NCBI GenBank assembly: GCA_016934555.1
Contig: JAFGSS010000083.1
Coordinates: 1-47,501 of the forward strand
Direction: 5' to 3'
Length of the DNA: 47,501 nucleotides
Source: Acidobacteriota bacterium
Lineage (GTDB): Bacteria > Acidobacteriota > UBA6911
The number at the start of each line of letters is the position of its first letter. Position 1 is the stretch's first letter. The notes under the pieces are model-generated. The model was not told the origin of the DNA, ran no database searches, and saw only the letters and a program-made list of their open reading frames with translations. Below are positions 14,703 to 20,954 of this stretch, piece after piece. The position numbers and the translations under genes are program-made.

Positions 14703-15440
14703 ATGAGATACGGCAAAACGGCGATGGCCGCGCTCGGCATGGCGGCGGTGTTGGCGCTGGCGGCACCCCCGGTCGGTGCGGACGCGGGGGTCGGGGAACT
14801 CACCGCCACCCCGGCGCACCATGAATTCGGCCAGGTGCCGGAGGGGGAAACGGCCCGGGTGACGGCCGTCGTGCAGAACACCGGGAGCGCGGAGGTCGAG
14901 ATCACCAACGTGAGGACCAGTTGAGGGTGCACCAAGGCCATGCTTGGAAAGCATGCACTCAAACCGGGCGAAAAGACGGAACTCACGGTCAGCTATGAAA
15001 CGGAGGGGAGGCCGGGGCCGTTCGATAAAAAGGTCCTATTGACCACCAACATTCCCGGGGGGAAAAGCATCGAAATCTTCAGCCTGAAGGGGGAGGTCCT
15101 GGAAGCCCCCGGGGCCAAGATCTCCGTGGAACCGAGGAGGGTGACGCTCAAGGGGGAGGAGCGCGCCGCGGGGAAGGTCCAGCGGTTTGTCGTGAAAAAC
15201 GAAGGCTCGCTTCCTCTCGTCGTCAAGGAGATCCGGTCCAAGGACGGGAAGACGGTGTACTTCGGCGGCGCGGACGCGGGGGCGCTGACGGTCCAGCCGG
15301 GCCAGAGCGGTGAACTCGAGCTCAAGATCCCGGGGAAACCGGGGGAAAAGGCGGAGCGGGAGTTCCTGCTGGTCGATTCCAACGCCAGGAACGCCGGCGC
15401 CTCGGGCCTTTTCCTGCTGATCCAGTACGACGCCCCGTAG
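14703..15440 (+). CDS. DUF1573 selenoprotein: CGC motif becomes Sec-Gly-Cys through an in-frame UGA
   Basis: A 245-residue exported protein is read through UGA at 14922-14924 (residue 74). The signal peptide is MRYGKTAMAALGMAAVLALA. The DUF1573 domain (about 35-130) contains HEFGQVPEGE, VVQNTGSAEVEITNVRTS, then U-G-C-T, then LKPGEKTELTVSYETEG. In most DUF1573 proteins this point reads TSCGCT, so UGA stands exactly where the first Cys of the CxC motif belongs and everything after it stays in frame. A second immunoglobulin-like segment (about 140-245) follows. The natural role of DUF1573 is unknown; the fold resembles ASH/MSP-type beta-sandwiches. GAAGGAGAT precedes the start. The partner genes are an exported rhodanese and a tetraheme cytochrome, so a periplasmic thiol, sulfur or selenium redox role is plausible. 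Confidence 0.88.
14922..14960 (+). promoter_or_regulatory. Sec UGA codon and candidate SECIS hairpin of the DUF1573 gene
   Basis: UGA is at 14922-14924. CCAAG-GCCATG-CTTGG (14932-14947) forms a hairpin with a six-base loop. The flanking GAG..TGCA and TGCACTC segments can extend it through a short bulge, up to 14960. An alternative stem CATGC/GCATG competes. The loop lies 12-18 bases after the UGA, as for known bacterial SECIS elements. Confidence 0.55.
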
Positions 15441-15465
15441 CCTCGCCCATCCGACAAGACGCGTC

Positions 15466-15506
15466 GCGGCGCCCCGGGAACCCGGTCCCGGGGCGCCGCT
15501 TTTTTT
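15466..15506 (+). terminator. Rho-independent terminator of the rhodanese-cytochrome-DUF1573 operon
   Basis: A perfect 14-base stem (15466-15479 with 15486-15499) and a 6-base loop are followed by seven T (15500-15506). It starts 25 bases after the DUF1573 stop codon. Confidence 0.92.
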
Positions 15507-15531
15507 CAGTAAGAGCGTGCCTCAAGGGAAT

Positions 15532-15560
15532 TTGGATTCCGCCCCGGGATAGGGTATGAT
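15532..15560 (+). promoter_or_regulatory. Sigma-70-type promoter of the zinc-ribbon gene
   Basis: TTGGAT (15532-15537) and TATGAT (15555-15560) are exactly 17 bases apart. Transcription would start near 15567, leaving about 200 bases of leader before the zinc-ribbon start codon. Confidence 0.7.
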
Positions 15561-15566
15561 TCTGTT

Positions 15567-15772
15567 CTCTGTGGGGCTTTCGTAACATTTCGCAGGTCGA
15601 ACGGGCCGCAGACCCCCTGCGCGGGGAAGCGGCCTTTTCTGTATCCCGCAGGCGCAGCAGCCCCGGATCCGCAACCGACGGAGCCTGTAACCATCGGAAA
15701 GGCGCCGCCCGCGGCGCCGCCCGGAGAGTCCGGACGGCCGCCCCGGGACGCGTGAAAGGAGAAGAGTCCATT
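15567..15772 (+). ncRNA. Long structured leader with a terminator-like hairpin, upstream of the zinc-ribbon gene
   Basis: The leader between the promoter and the zinc-ribbon gene is rich in stems. At about 15613-15638, GGCCGC/GCGGCC encloses CCCC/GGGG and is followed by TTTTCT, the shape of an intrinsic terminator. Later come CCGACGG/CCATCGG (about 15677-15699), GGCGCC/GGCGCC (about 15703-15720) and CCGGA/TCCGG (about 15721-15733). This could be an attenuating leader or a small stand-alone RNA of about 75 bases. It matches no riboswitch class I can name; the cobalamin, glycine and SRP RNA signatures are absent. Confidence 0.4.
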
Positions 15773-15976
15773 ATGGCAAGAGGAGAAGCCTACATCGCCT
15801 GCCCGCACTGCGGTTTTCAGTCGCGAATCCCGCTCATGGCGCTGCAGCGCGACAACTATCACTGTTCGCGTTGCGGCAGTCCTGTTCCCCTGGCTGCCGC
15901 CAACGTGCCCCAGGATAACGGGAACCGCCCCGCCAGCCGGCCCAAAAAGACCTTTCACCGCCGCAAGAGGCGCTGA
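15773..15976 (+). CDS. Small zinc-ribbon protein
   Basis: This 67-residue protein holds two CxxC knuckles, CPHCG (about 8-12) and CSRCG (about 31-35), the pattern of a zinc ribbon (C-x2-C-x19-20-C-x2-C). The tail is basic (RPKKTFHRRKRR), suggesting nucleic-acid contact. No named family is recognised. The start at 15773 is preceded by AAAGGAG at about 12 bases, and an in-frame GTG at 15752 is the alternative. It is followed by the convergent RRM protein gene. Its long leader and position beside an RRM protein and a DEAD-box helicase suggest an RNA-related role, by context only. Confidence 0.75.
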   Translation: MARGEAYIACPHCGFQSRIPLMALQRDNYHCSRCGSPVPLAAANVPQDNGNRPASRPKKTFHRRKRR

Positions 15977-16053
15977 AGCGCCCGAGCGGCGCACGGCGCC
16001 CCGGCGGGGGCGGCCGGGACGGTCCGGGGCCTCGCGCCCCCGGCAGGGAACGC

Positions 16054-16371
16054 TTACCAGCGGGGTTCGCGATGGCGTCCCGGGGTCCGTTTCCCCCCTT
16101 TTCCGAAGCCGCCCCGGCGCTCCGGCTTGGGTTTGGCCTCGTTGACGGCCAGGGGGCGGCCGTTGATCGGAAACGCGTTCAGTTCCTCGATGGCCTTGGC
16201 CGCTTCTTCCTCGGTGGACATCTCGACGAAGGCGAACCCCCGCGATCGGCCCGTTTCCAGGTCGCGCATCACCGTCAGCGAATCCACCTTCCCCTTCTGT
16301 TCGAACATTCCCCGCAGTTCTTCCTCGCCCAGCGAGAAAGGAAGGTTTCCCACAAACAGGTTTTTCCCCAT
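16054..16371 (-). CDS. RRM-domain RNA-binding protein
   Basis: This 105-residue protein is a single RNA recognition motif with a short basic tail. RNP2 is LFVGNL (4-9) and RNP1 is RGFAFVEM (about 44-51), both complete with the aromatic residues that stack on RNA bases. The tail is Arg/Gly/Lys-rich (PERRGGFGKGGKRTPGRHREPRW), as in the cyanobacterial and proteobacterial cold-shock-linked RRM proteins (Rbp type). It lies 85 bases downstream of the DEAD-box helicase gene on the same strand, so the two are likely expressed together and may work on RNA structure at low temperature; that role is inferred from relatives. The start ATG at 16371 is preceded by GGGAGAAAAACC. Confidence 0.93.
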   Translation of the reverse strand: MGKNLFVGNLPFSLGEEELRGMFEQKGKVDSLTVMRDLETGRSRGFAFVEMSTEEEAAKAIEELNAFPINGRPLAVNEAKPKPERRGGFGKGGKRTPGRHREPRW

Positions 16372-16456
16372 GGTTTTTCTCCCGTCATGCCGGAATGTTC
16401 CGGCGCTGTGCTTCTCTCAATGAAGTCCGCTCCCGGGATCCCGGGCCCTCCGCCGT

Positions 16457-17689
16457 CTACCGGGCGTGCGCCCGCCTCCTGGCTCCCGCGAGACTCGGCC
16501 TGAAGCTCCTGCTCCGTTCCACTCGAGGGGCGCCGGCGGGTGCGGCGAGGGTCGGCGGGGCCGGCTCCGCGGCGGCAAACCCCGGCACACGACGGCGCTC
16601 GATCCGCGAACCGAAGATCTTTTCGATCTGCCGCACGAGCGGTTCGTCGTCCGCTACCGTGAAGGTGAAGGCCTCCCCCGTGCAACCCGCCCGCCCCGTG
16701 CGCCCGATCCGGTGGGTGTAGGCGTCCGGGGTATCGGGCATGTCGAAGTTGATGACATGGGAGATTTCCGATATGTCGATGCCGCGGGCGGCGATGTCGG
16801 TGGCCACGAGGATGTCGTATTTACCGCTGCGGAACCCGTTGATGGCCGATTGCCGCCGGTTTTGCGCCATGTCCCCCTGAAGGGCCGAGACGCGGTAGCC
16901 GTTTTTAGCCAGGCGGTCCGCCACGCGGACGGCCCGGCGCTTGGTCCGGGTGAAGACCAGCACCCTCCCGGTCGGGGTCCGGCCGAGCAGGTCGAGCAGC
17001 AACCCCGACTTCATCGTTTCCGCGACCGGGTAGAGGGAATGGGCCACGCTCTTGACGGGCGCCAGCGCGCCGGCCTGGACGTGGACCGGGTTACGCAGGA
17101 TGGTGTCGGCCAGCGTCCGGATGTCTCCCGGCATGGTGGCGGAAAAGAGCAGGGTCTGCCGGCGGGCCGGAAGGACCCGCAGGATGCGGCGGACGTCGGG
17201 CAGGAACCCCATGTCGCAAAGCCGGTCCGCCTCGTCCAGCACCAGGATCTCGATGGCGCCGAGGTCCAGGTCCCCCTCCCCGATCAGGTCGAGGATCCGC
17301 CCCGGGCACCCGACCACGACCTGGCTGCCGCTTCTGATGTTTCTGACCTGGGACACCCGGCTGACGCCGCCGTAGACGGTGGCGCTCCGGACCCGGCCCC
17401 CGCGGCCCAGGGTCACGATCGACTCGTGCACCTGTTCCGCCAGTTCCCGCGTCGGTTCCAGGATCAGGACACGCGTGCCCCGCGCGGGGTGGGACTCGAG
17501 GTGCTGCAGTATGGGCAGGACGAAGGCGGCTGTTTTCCCCGTGCCGGTCTCGGCCAGGCCCAGCAGGTCGCGTCCCTCGAGCGCCAGCGGGATGGCCTTC
17601 TGCTGGATCGGCGTGGGGTGAAAGTAACCCGCCGCCCGGATGGCGGCATGGATGTTCGAATGAAGCGGAAAATGTTCAAAACTCTGCAA
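16457..17689 (-). CDS. DEAD-box ATP-dependent RNA helicase
   Basis: A 410-residue helicase starting at a TTG codon. The motifs are all present: Q motif (FHPTPIQQKAIP), Walker A AETGTGKT, motif Ia PTRELA, DEAD, SAT, motif IV LVFTRTKR, motif V ATDIAARGIDI and motif VI HRIGRTGRAG. The C-terminal tail is short and Arg-rich. The TTG at 17689-17687 was chosen because AAGGAG lies 7 bases upstream and the protein then begins LQSFEHF, as in relatives (M-x-FxxFxL). A GTG at 17707 is an alternative but would overlap the Shine-Dalgarno. The Shine-Dalgarno itself is in a 7-bp hairpin (17699-17719), suggesting control of translation. It is likely RhlE-like and linked to cold adaptation or ribosome assembly. 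The downstream RRM gene is probably co-transcribed. Confidence 0.93.
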   Translation of the reverse strand: MQSFEHFPLHSNIHAAIRAAGYFHPTPIQQKAIPLALEGRDLLGLAETGTGKTAAFVLPILQHLESHPARGTRVLILEPTRELAEQVHESIVTLGRGGRVRSATVYGGVSRVSQVRNIRSGSQVVVGCPGRILDLIGEGDLDLGAIEILVLDEADRLCDMGFLPDVRRILRVLPARRQTLLFSATMPGDIRTLADTILRNPVHVQAGALAPVKSVAHSLYPVAETMKSGLLLDLLGRTPTGRVLVFTRTKRRAVRVADRLAKNGYRVSALQGDMAQNRRQSAINGFRSGKYDILVATDIAARGIDISEISHVINFDMPDTPDAYTHRIGRTGRAGCTGEAFTFTVADDEPLVRQIEKIFGSRIERRRVPGFAAAEPAPPTLAAPAGAPRVERSRSFRPSLAGARRRAHAR

Positions 17690-17698
17690 AAAGACACT

Positions 17699-17719
17699 CC
17701 TTGGCACAATGAGCCAAGG
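17699..17719 (-). promoter_or_regulatory. Hairpin covering the ribosome site of the DEAD-box helicase
   Basis: In the mRNA, CCTTGGC (17719-17713) and GCCAAGG (17705-17699) pair around a 7-base loop. The second arm contains the AAGG of the AAGGAG Shine-Dalgarno for the TTG start. The structure could hold translation down until opened by temperature, a protein or the helicase itself. Confidence 0.6.
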
Positions 17720-17795
17720 TGCACTCTCAGCTCAGAATTTAATAGGAAATTCACTTCACCGGGTACAGTGCGGATGCGGTTTGCGAACCCGGCCA

Positions 17796-17824
17796 AGTAT
17801 AGCATTCCGGAGGGATAAATCCAA
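17796..17824 (-). promoter_or_regulatory. Sigma-70-type promoter of the DEAD-box helicase
   Basis: On the minus strand TTGGAT (17824-17819) and TATACT (17801-17796) are 17 bases apart, giving a leader of about 100 bases. It has the same -35 hexamer as the zinc-ribbon promoter at 15532. The rest of the 17690-18030 gap holds a TATACT on the plus strand (17872-17877) without a clear -35 partner. Confidence 0.7.
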
Positions 17825-18030
17825 ATGGCGAGTGCCGGCGCATTCCGGTAGGGTTCCGGCCCCGGAAGGTGTATACTGCTATCTAAGTCGAATCCATCGC
17901 CCAGACGCTGCTGTTTATTCCCCGTGTGCTTGGATTTATATGGTGTCTTTCTCCCGAGGCAAGGACCGGCATGGCGACACATCTCGCATTTCAGCTCAGA
18001 TACATCGGCGTCATCCCCCAGGAGGGATGC

Positions 18031-18384
18031 ATGGAGTACGGGTTTCACCTCGAAGAGAAGGGGAAGGACCTCCGGCTGATCGTGATGAAAATCGAGAGCG
18101 GGCTGTTCCGGGGATCGGAACTGATGATCCAGGAAGCCCCGGACCTCTGCTACCAGAAGCTGCTGGCCGACCTGCAGAGCGAGGAGGCCGAAGGGCCGGT
18201 CCGTGCGCGCGTTTCGGTGACCGCCTCGGATATCGCCCGTTACCGGGAGTCGCACCCGACGGTCAAGGTGCGCAAGGCCGGGAGCCGACGCCTGGTGACC
18301 GCGCCTACTTCCGCGAGGGCGCAGGCACCTGCAGGTCCGGCAGAGGACGCGCCGAAAAGAGAGCACGGCAGGGGCGGGCGATGA
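18031..18384 (+). CDS. Unknown small protein
   Basis: This 117-residue protein is in no family I recognise. The start ATG at 18031 has an ideal AGGAGG at 5 bases, which decided it over upstream in-frame starts (17926 and 17971). The first 80 residues look like a compact alpha/beta domain (MEYGFHLEEKGKDLRLIVMK, then SELMIQEAPDLCYQKLLADL), with a basic, Ala/Pro-rich tail. The last 80 bases overlap the 3' end of the convergent radical SAM gene, so the tail may be poorly constrained and the real protein could be shorter. No function can be assigned. Confidence 0.6.
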   Translation: MEYGFHLEEKGKDLRLIVMKIESGLFRGSELMIQEAPDLCYQKLLADLQSEEAEGPVRARVSVTASDIARYRESHPTVKVRKAGSRRLVTAPTSARAQAPAGPAEDAPKREHGRGGR

Positions 18385-19822
18385 GGCGGGCCCAGCGCAC
18401 CGCCTGGGAACGGTGGGCGCTTTCGGTCGCGATCCCGGTGTTGGCGTACATCTGGCGGTAGAGTTTCGATATCAGGAGGAAAGCCATCCGGGACCGGATC
18501 TTCGATACGCATTTTGAGCGGTTCCAGATCTTGGGCAGGCTGTAAAAATTCCCCCACACCTCCTGCGTATGCCTGCGGATTTCCTCGGCCGACATGGTGG
18601 GATGCGGCAGGTAGATCTTGGGCCTGCGGTCGGGCGGAACCAGCCAGTTGCGGGTCAAAGGGAGCGTGTCCACCCCGGGATTGGCCTCCTGGACGCTCTT
18701 TTCCCATTTCTCGAAATCAATCGTTCCCGGGAAGGGCGTGAGCGGCACGAACTGAGCGAAGGTCAGCTCCGCCCGGTCGGCGAGGTCCGAAGTGGCCTTG
18801 AAGGTGTCCTCGGTGTCGCTGGGGAGGCCGAAGATGAACGACCCCAGGACGTGGATATCGGCAACGCGGAACTTCTTCAGGCGCTCGACCAGGTTCTCCC
18901 CGCTCAGGTTGAAGCCCTTGTACATGCTCTCCAGGCCGGCCGCGTTGATCGATTCGACCCCCACCAGCGCCCCCTTGATGTTGGCCTTTTTCATGGCGGT
19001 GAGGAACTCCTCGTCCTCGGCCGCCTCCATCGTGATCTGGGTGAATGCGATGAGGTCGCCCCCGATGCGGGCGAGCCGGTCCATGAGTTCGAACCGTTCC
19101 GCGCGGATCGAGCTCAGCCACTCGTACCGGGTCTTGTCCTCGCGCCCGGCAGCCAGTTCCAGGTCCCGGAGGGTGACGGGATAGAAATTATCGTCGGCCA
19201 GGGCGATGAAGCGGTAGCCCATGCGGCGCAGGGTGACCACCTCCTCGATGACGGGGTCCACCGGCCGCTGGCGCGGCGTCTGGCCGTCGGTGCGCCAGAC
19301 CGAGCAGAAGGAGCAGTGCTTCGGACATCCGCGGATGGTCTGCACCGAGGCCCACATGTAGGAGCCGGGCCGGAGCAGGTCCCAGCGCGGGACGGCGAAA
19401 TCCGCGGCGTCGATGATGCCCCCCTCGTAGACCGGCTTGAGCTTGCCCTCCGCGCAGTCGGAGAGCGCCTGCGCCCAGGCGAGATCTCCGTCCCCGCGCA
19501 CGACCGCGGCGGCGCCTCCCAGTCTGCCCGGCTCTTCCGGGTACAGGGTGGCGTGAATCCCGCCGAAGACGGGGATACCCCCGCGCTCGGACACCCTCTT
19601 CCCGATCTGGTACCCGCGCCAGGCGTTGCTGGTGTGGATGCCGATGCCGACCACTTCCCCCGGTTCGACCTGTTCGGGATCAAAGGGATTCAGGGTTTCG
19701 TCGTGGATCAGGGGATCGCCGTAGGTGCGCGGGGTGGCGCCGGCGAGAACGTAGAGCCAGCGCGGCGTGATCACGCCGATGCCAAAGGATACGTCGCTGG
19801 GGTTGACCAGATGAATACGCAA
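18305..19822 (-). CDS. B12-binding-type radical SAM protein
   Basis: This 505-residue protein has an N-terminal Rossmann-like B12-binding-type domain (about 1-150; IGIHTSNAWRGYQIGKRV and FGGIHATLYPEEP). A radical SAM core follows, with the cluster motif CPKHCSFC (C-x3-C-x2-C, near residue 180). Relatives build or modify lipids, hopanoids, bacteriochlorins or peptides; which of these applies here is not visible. The start is taken at a TTG (19822-19820) because AAGGAGGG precedes it by 7 bases. An in-frame ATG 45 bases upstream lacks a ribosome site. Its end overlaps the convergent unknown gene by 80 bases. Upstream, on the same strand, is a GNAT acetyltransferase, with a 170-base gap in which I see no gene. 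Confidence 0.88.
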   Translation of the reverse strand: MRIHLVNPSDVSFGIGVITPRWLYVLAGATPRTYGDPLIHDETLNPFDPEQVEPGEVVGIGIHTSNAWRGYQIGKRVSERGGIPVFGGIHATLYPEEPGRLGGAAAVVRGDGDLAWAQALSDCAEGKLKPVYEGGIIDAADFAVPRWDLLRPGSYMWASVQTIRGCPKHCSFCSVWRTDGQTPRQRPVDPVIEEVVTLRRMGYRFIALADDNFYPVTLRDLELAAGREDKTRYEWLSSIRAERFELMDRLARIGGDLIAFTQITMEAAEDEEFLTAMKKANIKGALVGVESINAAGLESMYKGFNLSGENLVERLKKFRVADIHVLGSFIFGLPSDTEDTFKATSDLADRAELTFAQFVPLTPFPGTIDFEKWEKSVQEANPGVDTLPLTRNWLVPPDRRPKIYLPHPTMSAEEIRRHTQEVWGNFYSLPKIWNRSKCVSKIRSRMAFLLISKLYRQMYANTGIATESAHRSQAVRWARLIARPCRALFSARPLPDLQVPAPSRK

Positions 19823-19992
19823 AAAAAAAGCCCTCCTTGAAACCGTTAGAGGTGGATGAGGCTCCATGCAGAGTCAACAGGCATAAGCAGAGGGCTGGTT
19901 TCCACCCGTATCAAGGCTACCATTGGGGGGCACCCGGCACAATAAATTTTTGCCGCCCACGGCTGGAAGCCGCCGACCGATTGCGCGTGGCT

Positions 19993-20835
19993 TCACCAGG
20001 GAGTGGAGACTCTCCCCCCGCCCCGCACCAGCCGGGCCACCCAGTATTCCCCCGCGGTGCGGAAGCCGATCCGGCGGTAGCACCCGAGGGCGGCCGGGTT
20101 GTCCCGCCTGGTGAACAGGACCGCCCGGCGCGCGCCCCGGCCCCACATCGTCCGCACCAGGGAGGCGCACACCGCCCGGGCGTATCCCCGGTTGCGGTGG
20201 GCCGGATCGGTAGCAACCCCAAGGACCTGGAAGGCCGCTATCCCCATGCCGTTGGTCTGGGCGGTGGCGACGGGGCCGGAACCGGCGTCCAGCACCAGGC
20301 AGAGGGGGTTCATCAGCAGCGCCCGGAGTTCGTGCTCGGTCACCGGCGCTCCGGGGGGACGGTTGTGGATCTGGCGGAGGAGCTTTACGACCGGGACATG
20401 GTCTCCCAGCCGGATGGGGCGGACCAGGCCCTCGAATTCCTGCGGCGCCGGGGGGGAGTCGAGCTCCATCAGCAGGCAGCGCGGGTCCTCCGCGTGATCC
20501 CAGCCCATCCCGGCGAGGACCCGGCAGGCGGCGGCGGCCGGGCCGGCCGGGGCGCACAGGCTCTGAAGGTCCGGGTGGCGCCCGGCCAGTTCCGATGCGA
20601 GTTCCCGCGCTGCTGCATCCTCCGCCGCCCCGAGCACGACCGCGCGCGGCTCCTCGTAATACCCGCCCACCCCCAGCCACTCCTCCCCCTGCCGGGCGGC
20701 ATAGAGGTGGGTTCCGGGGAAACGGTTCTTCAGGTTCCCGGTGAGGAACAGGCACTCGGCTTCGTGCGGCCGGAGGAATGCGAACAGGTGCTGCCGGACC
20801 TTTTCCTCCCCGTGGTCGAGTTTTTCTATCCGCAT
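19993..20835 (-). CDS. GNAT-family N-acetyltransferase
   Basis: This 280-residue protein has a degenerate N-terminal GNAT-like half and a C-terminal catalytic GNAT fold. The acetyl-CoA motif A is in VLGVATDPAHRNRGYARAVCASLVRTM (the Q/RxxGxG/A equivalent is RNRGYA). It is followed by AVLFTRRDNPAALGCYRRIGFRTAGEYW, the usual motif B ending in the N-P/A-xxxxYxxxGF pattern. The tandem arrangement resembles FR47-type or mycothiol synthase-like acetyltransferases. The substrate is unknown. It is divergent from the VWA-protein gene and lies upstream of the radical SAM gene on the same strand. Confidence 0.88.
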   Translation of the reverse strand: MRIEKLDHGEEKVRQHLFAFLRPHEAECLFLTGNLKNRFPGTHLYAARQGEEWLGVGGYYEEPRAVVLGAAEDAAARELASELAGRHPDLQSLCAPAGPAAAACRVLAGMGWDHAEDPRCLLMELDSPPAPQEFEGLVRPIRLGDHVPVVKLLRQIHNRPPGAPVTEHELRALLMNPLCLVLDAGSGPVATAQTNGMGIAAFQVLGVATDPAHRNRGYARAVCASLVRTMWGRGARRAVLFTRRDNPAALGCYRRIGFRTAGEYWVARLVRGGGRVSTPW

Positions 20836-20954
20836 GTACCCCCGATTTTCGGATCCGAGATCTTACCGTTGATGTTACACTGGTCCCAATCTTTGACGAA
20901 CAGGAAATCCAGAACCCGCCGGCTCCGCGCCCGACGACGGGAGGCATGACCGTG

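Noticed and set aside
14922-14924. Two separate small genes on either side of this UGA
   Set aside because: The second part has no ribosome site and begins in the middle of the DUF1573 domain; the joined protein fits the whole domain.
15567-15772. Cobalamin or glycine riboswitch, or SRP RNA
   Set aside because: None of the conserved core sequences of these RNAs is present; only stems are visible.
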